DNA of 64,000 bases from contig FSSI02000003.1 of NCBI GenBank assembly GCA_900149785.2, positions 95,814 through 159,813 of the forward strand, read 5' to 3'. This DNA is from Sodalinema lacuna_A. GTDB taxonomy: Bacteria > Cyanobacteriota > Cyanobacteriia > Cyanobacteriales > Geitlerinemataceae. The translations under genes were made by a program, and so were the position numbers. Shown piece by piece: positions 43,627-52,765 of the stretch (position 1 is the first letter of the stretch; the number at the start of each line of letters is the position of its first letter). The notes below the pieces were generated by a model. That model saw only the letters and a list, made by a program, of their open reading frames with translations, was not told the origin of the DNA and did no database searches.

Positions 43627-43939
43627 GAGACGGCAGAAGTCCTGTCACCAGGAGGGAAAAAATGCGAAATTTCTGACGAGGACTCGTGACAATCTGTACT
43701 CAAATCAGACCGCTTGTAGTGGGGATCATTAAGATAATCTTAGGAAAAGCGACTGATGTTCTATTTTATGATCGCGACAGTCAGTTCTCCATCGTAAGCG
43801 ACTCCTGATGGCTTTGGGCTAAGTTGTGATTATTCTCTAACAAATACTAAGTTTTGTATCTATATTCAGGTTCAAGTCCGATTTGGAGGGAGAAAGATTG
43901 CATAATATGGATAAGACTTTAAAATAGTTTACTTTTAAT
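43627..43939. other. 313-base spacer between the two response regulator genes
   Basis: I see no gene and no terminator with a T run. AT-rich sequence near 43840-43930 probably holds the promoter of the GGDEF-EAL gene. No cyclic-di-GMP riboswitch signature was recognised. Confidence 0.4.
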
Positions 43940-46297
43940 ATGTCCGTTAACTCAGTCAACATCCTACTGATTGAGGATAATCCTGCCGAAGCTAGGCTAC
44001 TGCAAGAACTACTCAAACAAGCCTCTCCCACTCGTTTTAGGTGGACTTGTCAGTCTCGGCTACAGGCAGCGATCGCTATCCTGCATGAGCAGTCCTTTGA
44101 TGTGATTCTGCTCGATTTGACGTTGCCCGATAGCCAAGGGTTAGAGTCCCTAACCGCGATCGCCAAGGTTCGTCCTCAAGTTCCAATCGTGGTGTTAACC
44201 AACACCGATGATGACGATCTGGCCCTCGAAGCCATGCGAACGGGGGCTCAAGACTATCTGTTCAAACGCCAGGCTAATACAGAACTCCTGGCCCGTTCCG
44301 TGCGCTATGCCATTGAACGCAAGCAAGCCTCAGAAGAGGTTCGGCAAGCCAAGGAGGACCTCGAAAAGCGGGTTCACGAGCGCACAGCGGAACTGGCCCG
44401 GACGAACCGGCAATTGCAACGAGAAGTCCGCGATCGCCAACGGATTCAGCAGGCCCTGATTCGTGAAAAAGAACTCGCTCAAGTCACCCTGCACTCGATT
44501 GGTGATGCGGTCATTGCCACAGACGCCAACGGCCGGATTCAATCCCTCAACCCCGTAGCCGAAACCCTGACGGGGTGGAAATCCCATGCTGCTCAGGGCC
44601 ATTCCCTCGATACGGTCTTACGGCTGTGGGATGAAGCAACCCATACCCCTGTACAAGATTTACTCGAACAGGTGTTGCGCCACGGGGTGGCTTTAGATCC
44701 CTCGGAACGCCGTTTAGTCGGGGCCAATGAGACCCAAGAATTTTTTGTCGAACTCTCCGCCGCCCCGATTCGCCTCGATGATGGCAATATCGTGGGGGGA
44801 GTTCTCGTCTGTCGTGATGTTACCCCCGCCCGCAGTTTGGCTCAACAACTCTCTTGGCAGGCTCGCCATGATGCCCTAACGGGACTTCCCAATCGACGGG
44901 AGTTTGAACATCGTCTTGAGGCGGCGATCGCCAACGCCCGCGTCACTGAAACCACCCATGTCCTCTGTTATCTGGACTTAGATCGCTTCAAAATCGTCAA
45001 TGATACCTGCGGCCATATGGCCGGGGATGAACTGCTGCGCCATATGAGCGCCTTATTGCAACACCATACCCCCAAGGCAGACCTCTTAGCTCGTCTCGGC
45101 GGGGATGAGTTTGCGCTACTGCTGCATCACTGTCATCTCGATGAGGCTCAGGAGAACGTCCAAGAGTTAATTGAGCGCATTCGCGCCTTCCGCTTTGTTT
45201 GGGACGATAGCACCTTCACCGTGGGGGCGAGTGCCGGACTCGTCGAAATTAATGCCCAAACCGATAGTTGGGCTCATGTCCTCAGTGCCGCCGATACGGC
45301 CATGTATGCCGCCAAGGATGCTGGCCGCAACCGCCTACAGATTTATCAAAGTGATGACCATGACATGGTGCAACGTCATGGCGATATGCAGTGGGTGTCG
45401 CGGATTGTCAAAGCCTTGGAAGAGGATCGCTTCTGTCTATATGCTCAACGCATTGTTCCGGCCGATCCGCAACGGCGATCGCGCGATCGCTACGAAATCC
45501 TACTGCGTCTCCAAGACGAACATGGCAACATCGTCAGTCCTGGGGCCTTCATGCCAGCGGCGGAACGCTATGATCTCATGCCCGCCATTGACCGCTGGGT
45601 GGTACGGCAACTGTTCTCGCAACTGCGTCATTTACCGGAACAGTGGGACCAGCCGAAACCTCTTTATATGGTCAATCTCTCAGGGGCCAGTTTCAATGAT
45701 GAGCGCTTCTTGGCCTTCCTGCGAGAACAGTTCTGGCTGTATCATATCCCTCCCTCGATGATCTGCTTCGAGATTACCGAAACCGTCGCCATCTCTAATA
45801 TCAATCAGGCGGTGCAGTTTATCTATCAACTCAAACAACTCGGCTGTTGCTTCGCCCTCGATGACTTTGGTAGTGGGATGTCGTCCCTCAACTATCTGAA
45901 AAACTTACCGGTGGACTACCTCAAGATTGATGGCCACTTTATCCGCAACGTCGAACATGATGCCATCGATGCGGCCACCATCGAGGCGATCAATCATATG
46001 GGCCATGTCATGGGCTTACAAACCATTGCCGAGTTTGTGGAGAATCCAGCCATCCTGGAAAAAGTACAACATCTCGGTGTGGATTTTGTCCAAGGCTATG
46101 GCATTGCCCGCCCCGAACCTCTGACCCTCCCAAAGTTTGTCCCCTCCCGCAACCGCTTGCGACCCCGAACCAACCGCCCAGCCGGCAGCCCAAGGCCCCG
46201 AAAAACCGCTGAGGTAGTGTCACTACCCCAACTAACGGCTTCAGGCTACCCGAAACTCCAACCCCTGGGCGATTCAGTTGCACCAACGGAGGGCTAG
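43940..46297 (+). CDS. Response regulator with PAS, GGDEF and EAL domains
   Basis: The protein has 785 residues. Receiver (about 5-120) with Asp in DVILLDLTLPD, then a helical linker with coiled-coil character (130-180), PAS (185-300), GGDEF (310-470) and EAL (480-730). The diguanylate cyclase motif is intact as LGGDEFALLL near residue 386. The inhibitory site RxxD is not: the Arg is Pro, so product inhibition may be weak. The phosphodiesterase part keeps its first motif as YEILLRL and has ITETVAI, LDDFGSG and TIAEFVE. It could therefore make or degrade cyclic-di-GMP, and which way is not settled. The receiver and nearness to phytochrome and Rcp1 suggest light input. It is convergent with clpX, with a 12-base gap. 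Confidence 0.9.
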   Translation: MSVNSVNILLIEDNPAEARLLQELLKQASPTRFRWTCQSRLQAAIAILHEQSFDVILLDLTLPDSQGLESLTAIAKVRPQVPIVVLTNTDDDDLALEAMRTGAQDYLFKRQANTELLARSVRYAIERKQASEEVRQAKEDLEKRVHERTAELARTNRQLQREVRDRQRIQQALIREKELAQVTLHSIGDAVIATDANGRIQSLNPVAETLTGWKSHAAQGHSLDTVLRLWDEATHTPVQDLLEQVLRHGVALDPSERRLVGANETQEFFVELSAAPIRLDDGNIVGGVLVCRDVTPARSLAQQLSWQARHDALTGLPNRREFEHRLEAAIANARVTETTHVLCYLDLDRFKIVNDTCGHMAGDELLRHMSALLQHHTPKADLLARLGGDEFALLLHHCHLDEAQENVQELIERIRAFRFVWDDSTFTVGASAGLVEINAQTDSWAHVLSAADTAMYAAKDAGRNRLQIYQSDDHDMVQRHGDMQWVSRIVKALEEDRFCLYAQRIVPADPQRRSRDRYEILLRLQDEHGNIVSPGAFMPAAERYDLMPAIDRWVVRQLFSQLRHLPEQWDQPKPLYMVNLSGASFNDERFLAFLREQFWLYHIPPSMICFEITETVAISNINQAVQFIYQLKQLGCCFALDDFGSGMSSLNYLKNLPVDYLKIDGHFIRNVEHDAIDAATIEAINHMGHVMGLQTIAEFVENPAILEKVQHLGVDFVQGYGIARPEPLTLPKFVPSRNRLRPRTNRPAGSPRPRKTAEVVSLPQLTASGYPKLQPLGDSVAPTEG

Positions 46298-46309
46298 ACG
46301 GATTGGGAT

Positions 46310-47638
46310 TTAAGCCGATTCAGGTTTTGGGAGAGACGATGGGTGCATCACAACCTCACTGGTTGAACGTTTCTCCACCATTTCTCGGGTAATGACACAA
46401 CGAGAGACATCTTTACGGGAGGGCAACTCGTACATCACTTCGAGCATCAGTTCTTCAACGATGCTACGTAAGGCCCGCGCCCCGGTCTTACGACGATAGG
46501 CTTCTTTGGCGATCGCCCGCAAGGCATCAGGACGAAACTCCAGTTTGACATTGTCCATATCCATGAGCTTCTGATACTGCTTAATCAGAGCGTTCCGGGG
46601 TTGAGTCAGAATCTGGACGAGGGTTTCCTCATCCAACGGTTCTAACACCGCTTCGATGGGAATGCGTCCAATAAACTCAGGAATCAGACCAAACTTAACT
46701 AAATCCCCGGGTTCGAGATGACTGAGGACATCCACCGTCCGTTGATCACGGGGTTTACTGTCACCCGGCTGGACAAAGCCAATACTCTTTTTACCCATGC
46801 GCTGTTCAACGAGCTTATCGAGACCGACAAAGGCCCCGCCACAGATAAAGAGAATATTACGGGTATCAATTTGAATACAGTCTTGATAGGGATGTTTGCG
46901 GCCGCCCTGGGGTGGGACATTGGCGACAGTTCCCTCCAACATTTTCAGTAGGGCTTGCTGGACTCCTTCTCCAGAGACATCCCGCGTGATGGAAGGATTT
47001 TCACTCTTACGGGCCACTTTATCGAGTTCATCAATGTAGATAATCCCCCGTTGGGCTTCTTCTACATCGAGATCTGCCACTTGTAACAAGCGCAGTAGGA
47101 TGTTTTCCACATCTTCCCCGACATACCCGGCTTCCGTCAGAGTGGTCGCATCCGCGACAGCAAACGGAACCTCCAGGATATTCGCCAGGGTTTGAGCCAA
47201 GAGGGTTTTACCGCTACCAGTGGGGCCAATTAACAAGATGTTAGACTTTTGCAGTTCCACCTCATCGCCTTCGGTTTTATTTTGATTGGCACTCAGGCGC
47301 TTGTAGTGGTTATACACAGCAACCGATAAAACCTTTTTAGCCGCCTCTTGTCCGATGACATGGTCGTCGAGATAATGCTTGATTTCAATCGGCTTAGGAA
47401 TCTGTCCCAGTGAGAGCTTCGCCGAACGAGGGCGACGACGTTCAGGGGATTCAGAGCGTTGTGCGCTAGGGGGGGCTGCGGCACCCGAATCGTACAACTC
47501 TTCATCGAGAATTTCGTTGCACAAGTCTACGCATTCGTCGCAAATATAGACGCCAGGGCCGGCGATGAGTTTGCGAACTTGCTCCTGAGACTTGCCGCAG
47601 AAGGAGCATTTGAGGTGAGAGTCGTACTTGTTCGGCAT
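46310..47638 (-). CDS. clpX: ATP-dependent Clp protease ATP-binding subunit ClpX
   Basis: The protein has 442 residues. The N-terminal zinc-binding domain has CSFCGKS and YICDECVDLC (Cys 11, 14, 33, 36). The AAA+ domain has Walker A ILLIGPTGSGKT, the Walker B segment GIIYIDELDK, the pore loops GYVGEDVE, and the IGF-type loop that contacts ClpP (IGFVQPG region). Its C-terminal part is the lid domain of the HslU/ClpX type. ClpX unfolds tagged proteins and feeds them to ClpP. It is downstream of clpP and tig on the minus strand, the common bacterial order. The gap of 156 bases to clpP holds two hairpins. Confidence 0.96.
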   Translation of the reverse strand: MPNKYDSHLKCSFCGKSQEQVRKLIAGPGVYICDECVDLCNEILDEELYDSGAAAPPSAQRSESPERRRPRSAKLSLGQIPKPIEIKHYLDDHVIGQEAAKKVLSVAVYNHYKRLSANQNKTEGDEVELQKSNILLIGPTGSGKTLLAQTLANILEVPFAVADATTLTEAGYVGEDVENILLRLLQVADLDVEEAQRGIIYIDELDKVARKSENPSITRDVSGEGVQQALLKMLEGTVANVPPQGGRKHPYQDCIQIDTRNILFICGGAFVGLDKLVEQRMGKKSIGFVQPGDSKPRDQRTVDVLSHLEPGDLVKFGLIPEFIGRIPIEAVLEPLDEETLVQILTQPRNALIKQYQKLMDMDNVKLEFRPDALRAIAKEAYRRKTGARALRSIVEELMLEVMYELPSRKDVSRCVITREMVEKRSTSEVVMHPSSLPKPESA

Positions 47639-47759
47639 AAGCTTTCTCTTGCGGAAATTCAGCCTTGATGGGTTAGGGACAATTCAATCATGAGGTCATG
47701 GGGCCGGTGGGTAGACACCAGACTGAGGATAGCCTCAGCTTATGCCTGATGACGATTGG

Positions 47760-47786
47760 GGAGAGTGTGTCCCCAGCACACTCTCC
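47760..47786. other. Hairpin just after clpP
   Basis: GGAGAGTGTG and CACACTCTCC form a perfect 10-bp stem 8 bases after the clpP stop (minus strand). A smaller hairpin, CTGAGG/CCTCAG, lies at 47732-47747. There is no T run, so these may cause partial termination or mRNA processing between clpP and clpX. Confidence 0.6.
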
Positions 47787-47794
47787 GAGGCCGA

Positions 47795-48469
47795 TTAGTT
47801 TGAGGCGGCTAAGGCCACAGGGGTTTGTGCAATAACCGTATCAACTAATCCATACTCTCGGGCTTCTTCTGCGGACATGAAGAAATCCCGTTCGGTGTCG
47901 GCTTCAAGACGCTCTAGGGGCTTACCCGTATGCTTAGCCAACAGGCGATTCAAGGTACTCTTATGGTAGAGAATTTCCTTGGCCTGAATTTCAATGTCCA
48001 CGGCTTGTCCCTGAGCGCCACCGAGGGGTTGGTGGATCATAATCCGGGAATTGAGCAGGGACATGCGTTTTCCGGGGGCGCCGGCGGCTAGGAGAAAGGC
48101 TCCCATGCTGGCGGCTAGGCCAAAACAGATGGTGACCACATCGGGGCGCACCTGCTGCATGGTGTCATAGATGGCCATGCCGGCGGTTACGGAACCGCCG
48201 GGGGAGTTGATATAGAGTTGGATGTCTTTTTCAGGGTCATCGGCATCGAGGTAGAGCAGTTGGGCGACAATGGAGTCGGCCACGGCATCATCGACGGGAG
48301 TTCCGAGAAAGACAATCCGTTCTCGCAGCAGACGGGAGTAGATATCGAAGGCACGTTCGCCCATGCCGGACTGTTCGACCACCATGGGGATGGTGCCTTG
48401 GGGGCCAGAATAGATGTGTGGCTGGGACAGGCTCATCAAGTCATGCCCGTGGGCTTGGGATCTCAACAT
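47795..48469 (-). CDS. clpP: ATP-dependent Clp protease proteolytic subunit ClpP
   Basis: The protein has 224 residues from ATG 48469. A second ATG at 48436 (MSLSQPHIY) is an alternative. The catalytic triad is complete: Ser in GLAASMGAFLLAAG (near 120), His in RIMIHQPLGG (near 145), and Asp near residue 195 in the VDIEIQAKEILYHK-to-TERDFFMSAEEA part. Further signatures are RIVFLGTPVDD, DPEKDIQLYINSPGGSVTAG and EARE(Y)GLVD. ClpP forms a tetradecamer barrel that degrades unfolded proteins delivered by ClpX or ClpC. It lies between tig and clpX. Cyanobacteria have several ClpP paralogues and a ClpR. The placing with tig and clpX suggests the ClpX-partner form. Confidence 0.95.
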   Translation of the reverse strand: MLRSQAHGHDLMSLSQPHIYSGPQGTIPMVVEQSGMGERAFDIYSRLLRERIVFLGTPVDDAVADSIVAQLLYLDADDPEKDIQLYINSPGGSVTAGMAIYDTMQQVRPDVVTICFGLAASMGAFLLAAGAPGKRMSLLNSRIMIHQPLGGAQGQAVDIEIQAKEILYHKSTLNRLLAKHTGKPLERLEADTERDFFMSAEEAREYGLVDTVIAQTPVALAASN

Positions 48470-48512
48470 AAATTTAGATACTCAGCTCGCAGTGGGTAAA
48501 CCGTGAGAGGGG

Positions 48513-49901
48513 TTAGGAGTCTTGGGAGTCGTTCTCGTCGGCGTCGGCCGTCTCCTCGGCCGCTTCGTCGTCGTTGGACAAACTACCTTCGGGAACTAGT
48601 TCGATCTTAGCGCGTTCTCGTAGCCAATTGAGGGCTTTCTGAGAAAGGAGATCTTTTTCGACAAATCCTTGCAGACGTTCTTCGTCGATGTCGCGATCGC
48701 TCAGTTGCTCACGAATCTCGGAGGCTCGTTCTTCTTTCTCGCTTTCGGTTGGTTGTAAGTCCTGGAGTTCGGCGATTTTTTCGAGGGCCAGATCTTGTTT
48801 GAGTTTGGCGATCGCCTCGGGACGAGATCGTTCGCGCATGGCCGCCATGTTTTCCTCGTTATAGAGGCTGCGGATATCCATGCCATATTGCTGCAACTGC
48901 ATGGCCGTTTGGGTCAGCATGAAGTCCACCTCTTGTTTAATGAGGGTTTCAGGCAGTTCGACTTCGATGCAGGCTTCCATTTGGGCCAGCAGGGCGGCCT
49001 CGATGTTGCTTTTGGTTTTTGCTTCGGCTTCGTCTTTAAAGCGGGTTTCGATGGATTCCCGCAGTTCGGCCATGCTGTCGAAGTCACTGATGGTTTGGGC
49101 AAAGTCATCATCGAGTTCGGGCAGTTCCCGAGCTTTGATGTCTTTGACGGTGACGGTGAAGATGGCCTCTTGGCCGGCCAGTTCTTCGTTGGGGTAGTCC
49201 TCGGGGAATTTGACATCGAAGGATTTGGTGTCATCGATGTTCATCCCGACGATGTTTTCGACGAAACCTTCGATAAAGCGCCCTTCGTTGAGTTCAACTT
49301 GGGTATCTTCGGCACTGCCGCCGGGGAAGGGTTCGGGATCGCCTTCGCCATCTTGGGGCCGGAGTTTGCCTTCGTAGTCTACCGTGAGAACATCACCGAG
49401 TTGGGCGGCCCGATCTTCTATGGGAATGAGGTTGGCTTGTTCGATTCGCTGTTCTTCAAAGAAGGCGTCGACCTGGGCCGGGTCATAGACGACTTCTTCG
49501 GCGGTGATGTCGAGTCCTTCGTAGTTGCTGACGTTCGCGTCGGGGGGAACATCTACGGCAATGGAGAAGGTCAGGGGATGACCCGGGGTAAACTGTTGAA
49601 TCAGCTCTTCAACGGGAGTTTGCAGGGTGTAGTTGCCGAGAACATCTAGGTTTTCTTGGTCGATCGCTTTTTTGAGGCTGTCTTCGATACTGTCTTCGAG
49701 AGCGGCAGCTTTGATGCGCTCACTGCCGAGACGCTTGACGAGAATCTGTTGGGGAACTTTGCCTTTACGGAATCCCGGAATGTTCGCCGCTTGGGTGAAT
49801 TTCTGCAACGTGCGATCGTAGGTCTTCTGGGAAATCTCCGAAGGAATTTCGATTTCCAGACTAATTTGGGATGCGGGAAGCTTTTCCTGGGTTACTTTCA
49901 T
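48513..49901 (-). CDS. tig: Trigger factor
   Basis: The protein has 462 residues, the normal trigger factor length. The N-terminal ribosome-binding domain has the signature IPGFRKGKVPQQILVKRLG (about 40-58). The middle PPIase domain (165-250) starts with QLGDVLTVDYEGKL and includes IEGFVENIVGM. The helical C-terminal chaperone domain is long, with a Glu/Asp-rich C-terminal tail. Trigger factor binds near the ribosome exit tunnel and protects nascent chains, with peptidyl-prolyl isomerase activity. It is the first gene of tig-clpP-clpX. Its promoter must lie in the 679-base spacer to asd. Only 43 bases separate it from clpP, so co-transcription is likely. Confidence 0.95.
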   Translation of the reverse strand: MKVTQEKLPASQISLEIEIPSEISQKTYDRTLQKFTQAANIPGFRKGKVPQQILVKRLGSERIKAAALEDSIEDSLKKAIDQENLDVLGNYTLQTPVEELIQQFTPGHPLTFSIAVDVPPDANVSNYEGLDITAEEVVYDPAQVDAFFEEQRIEQANLIPIEDRAAQLGDVLTVDYEGKLRPQDGEGDPEPFPGGSAEDTQVELNEGRFIEGFVENIVGMNIDDTKSFDVKFPEDYPNEELAGQEAIFTVTVKDIKARELPELDDDFAQTISDFDSMAELRESIETRFKDEAEAKTKSNIEAALLAQMEACIEVELPETLIKQEVDFMLTQTAMQLQQYGMDIRSLYNEENMAAMRERSRPEAIAKLKQDLALEKIAELQDLQPTESEKEERASEIREQLSDRDIDEERLQGFVEKDLLSQKALNWLRERAKIELVPEGSLSNDDEAAEETADADENDSQDS

Positions 49902-50580
49902 GCCTTGCTTGACTGTTTGATTCTAGTTTTAACTTGGGTGTAGTTTGCTGCCTGTTGATTTGAGATCATCGTCAATCCCATGGGCGATCGCCGGCTAACC
50001 GAAACGACGTCTCAGCGTCCGTTACGGCCTCTATGGCACTCTTAGACTGATGACGTCGGGACTCTGAGCTATCGTCTCTTAGCCATCGTGCATAGCCATC
50101 GTGCAGATCGCTGCGGCTGTACGTTGTCCTTAACAACAAGCGAGGCAATCCAATCTAGTCTAACCTAATACCGAACGGCTGTTGTCAGGTAGCTCAGTGA
50201 GCAAGCCCTCGCTGAATCTGCGCTATGCTAGATTAGAGTCGTCGCTAAGCAGACGATCGAGATCGCGACTGGGAGGGTTGCCGATCTCCCCATTGCGCTC
50301 AACAGCTAACTCTGCTATCGTGGCTGTCGATGACGGTGATGACTTACCTCGAACCGGGTCAGCCGCAACATCTGTTATATTCAAAACCTATTTGCTGATG
50401 GACACTCTTCGCAAGCCCCGAACGGGAGTTTCTGAAGTCTGAGTCCCCAAGCGCCCCTTATTAAACTCCTATAGAAACCGTTATACAAACCGTTACGGAA
50501 CTCATCAAACTCTATTGTTGAACACACTGTTGAACACAATCCCTAACACACGATTGAAGATCATTAGGAGGATCTGAAAC
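49902..50580. other. 679-base divergent spacer between tig and asd
   Basis: This is the longest spacer in the window, and must hold both promoters. I see no convincing gene. It has several small tandem duplications: TAGCCATCGTGCA twice (50080-50105), AAACCGTTA twice near 50475-50495, and TGTTGAACACA twice near 50516-50540. A reading frame at 50182-50442 has no ribosome site and no similarity I know. A small RNA cannot be excluded. Confidence 0.5.
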
Positions 50581-51639
<1,059 letters not shown>

Positions 51640-51653
51640 GGGAGGGAGGTCGC

Positions 51654-52544
51654 GTGATCGATTTTGGACGAGTTCTGACGGCCATGATTGTGCCATTTCA
51701 CCCGGATGGCAGGGTCAACTTTGAGTTAGTTGAGCAGTTGGCGGTTCATTTGGTTAACCATGGAACCGAGACGTTGGTGGTTTGCGGCACGACGGGTGAA
51801 TCGCCAACGCTAACTTGGGATGAGGAATATGAGTTGTTCCAGGTGGTTCAAAGAGCCGTCAGCCAAACCGGTGCGAAGGTGATGGCCGGCACTGGGTCGA
51901 ACTCAACCCATGAGGCGATTCGAGCCACGCAGAAAGCGTCGGCGTTGGGCTTGGATGGCTCGTTGCAGGTGGTTCCCTATTACAATAAACCACCGCAAGC
52001 TGGACTTTATCGGCATTTTTGTGCGATCGCCGAGGCTTGTCCAGAGTTTCCGCTGATGCTCTATAACATCCCTGGGCGGACTGGGGTGAGTTTGGAGGCT
52101 GAAACGGTGGCTCGTTTGGCCCAATTGCCCAATGTGGTGGCCATTAAAGAAGCCAGTGGGAGTCTAGAACGGGCCAGCGAAATTCGCCGCCTAACCGATC
52201 CTGAGTTCGCGATCTATTCTGGGGATGATGCTCTGACCTTACCGCTGTTGTCTATTGGCGGCAAAGGAGTTGTGAGTGTGGCTAGTCATTTGGTGGGCGA
52301 TCGCCTCCAGGAGATGATTCAAGCCTTTGAGGCGGGACGAAATGCCGAGGCGACGGCGATTCATTTACAGTTAATGCCTTTATTTGAGGCGTTGTTTTTG
52401 ACAACTAACCCCATTCCCGTCAAATGTGCCTTGCAACAGTTGGGTTGGCCCGTTGGGGGGACGAGATCGCCCCTCTGTGATGCTCCTGACTCGGTGGTTG
52501 AGTCGATTCAGTCGGTTCTCAAACAACTCAACCTCTTGCATTAA
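51654..52544 (+). CDS. dapA: 4-hydroxy-tetrahydrodipicolinate synthase
   Basis: The protein has 296 residues from GTG 51654, which has GGGAGG at 51644. A GTG at 51636 would overlap the asd stop. It is a TIM barrel of the N-acetylneuraminate lyase family: TAMIVPFHPDGRVNFELVEQLA, GTTGESPTLTWDE, the Tyr in YNIPGRTG and the Schiff-base Lys in VAIKEASG (near 160). The enzyme condenses aspartate semialdehyde with pyruvate, the first step specific to lysine and diaminopimelate, needed for the cell wall. It belongs to the asd-dapA-rnj group. Confidence 0.94.
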   Translation: MIDFGRVLTAMIVPFHPDGRVNFELVEQLAVHLVNHGTETLVVCGTTGESPTLTWDEEYELFQVVQRAVSQTGAKVMAGTGSNSTHEAIRATQKASALGLDGSLQVVPYYNKPPQAGLYRHFCAIAEACPEFPLMLYNIPGRTGVSLEAETVARLAQLPNVVAIKEASGSLERASEIRRLTDPEFAIYSGDDALTLPLLSIGGKGVVSVASHLVGDRLQEMIQAFEAGRNAEATAIHLQLMPLFEALFLTTNPIPVKCALQQLGWPVGGTRSPLCDAPDSVVESIQSVLKQLNLLH

Positions 52545-52765
52545 CATCGTCTTCATCGAGCTAAGTCATTGTCGTCGTCTGCGCGGCGATCGCCCCCCTG
52601 AGGGTAAGAGGCCACCACCACCCCATCCCTAACCTCTCAGCCCACACCTTGCTTTTTCTACAGATTTTCATCTCATACTCGACCCTCTCGGCTCAGTTCA
52701 CCCTCGCCCTGGGTCGACTCGAATAGCCGTTACCTTGATTCACTGACAGTTACATACAGTTCACC

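Noticed and set aside
48795..49649. Long plus-strand frame (284 codons) opposite tig
   Set aside because: It is antisense to the conserved trigger factor and its composition (Phe- and Gly-rich) is that expected from reverse reading of an acidic gene.
50189..50215. tRNA-like D-arm sequence (TAGCTCAGTGAGC) in the tig-asd spacer
   Set aside because: No matching acceptor, anticodon or T-arm could be built around it.
50182..50442. Possible 86-codon gene in the tig-asd spacer
   Set aside because: No ribosome site, no family, and composition unlike neighbouring genes.
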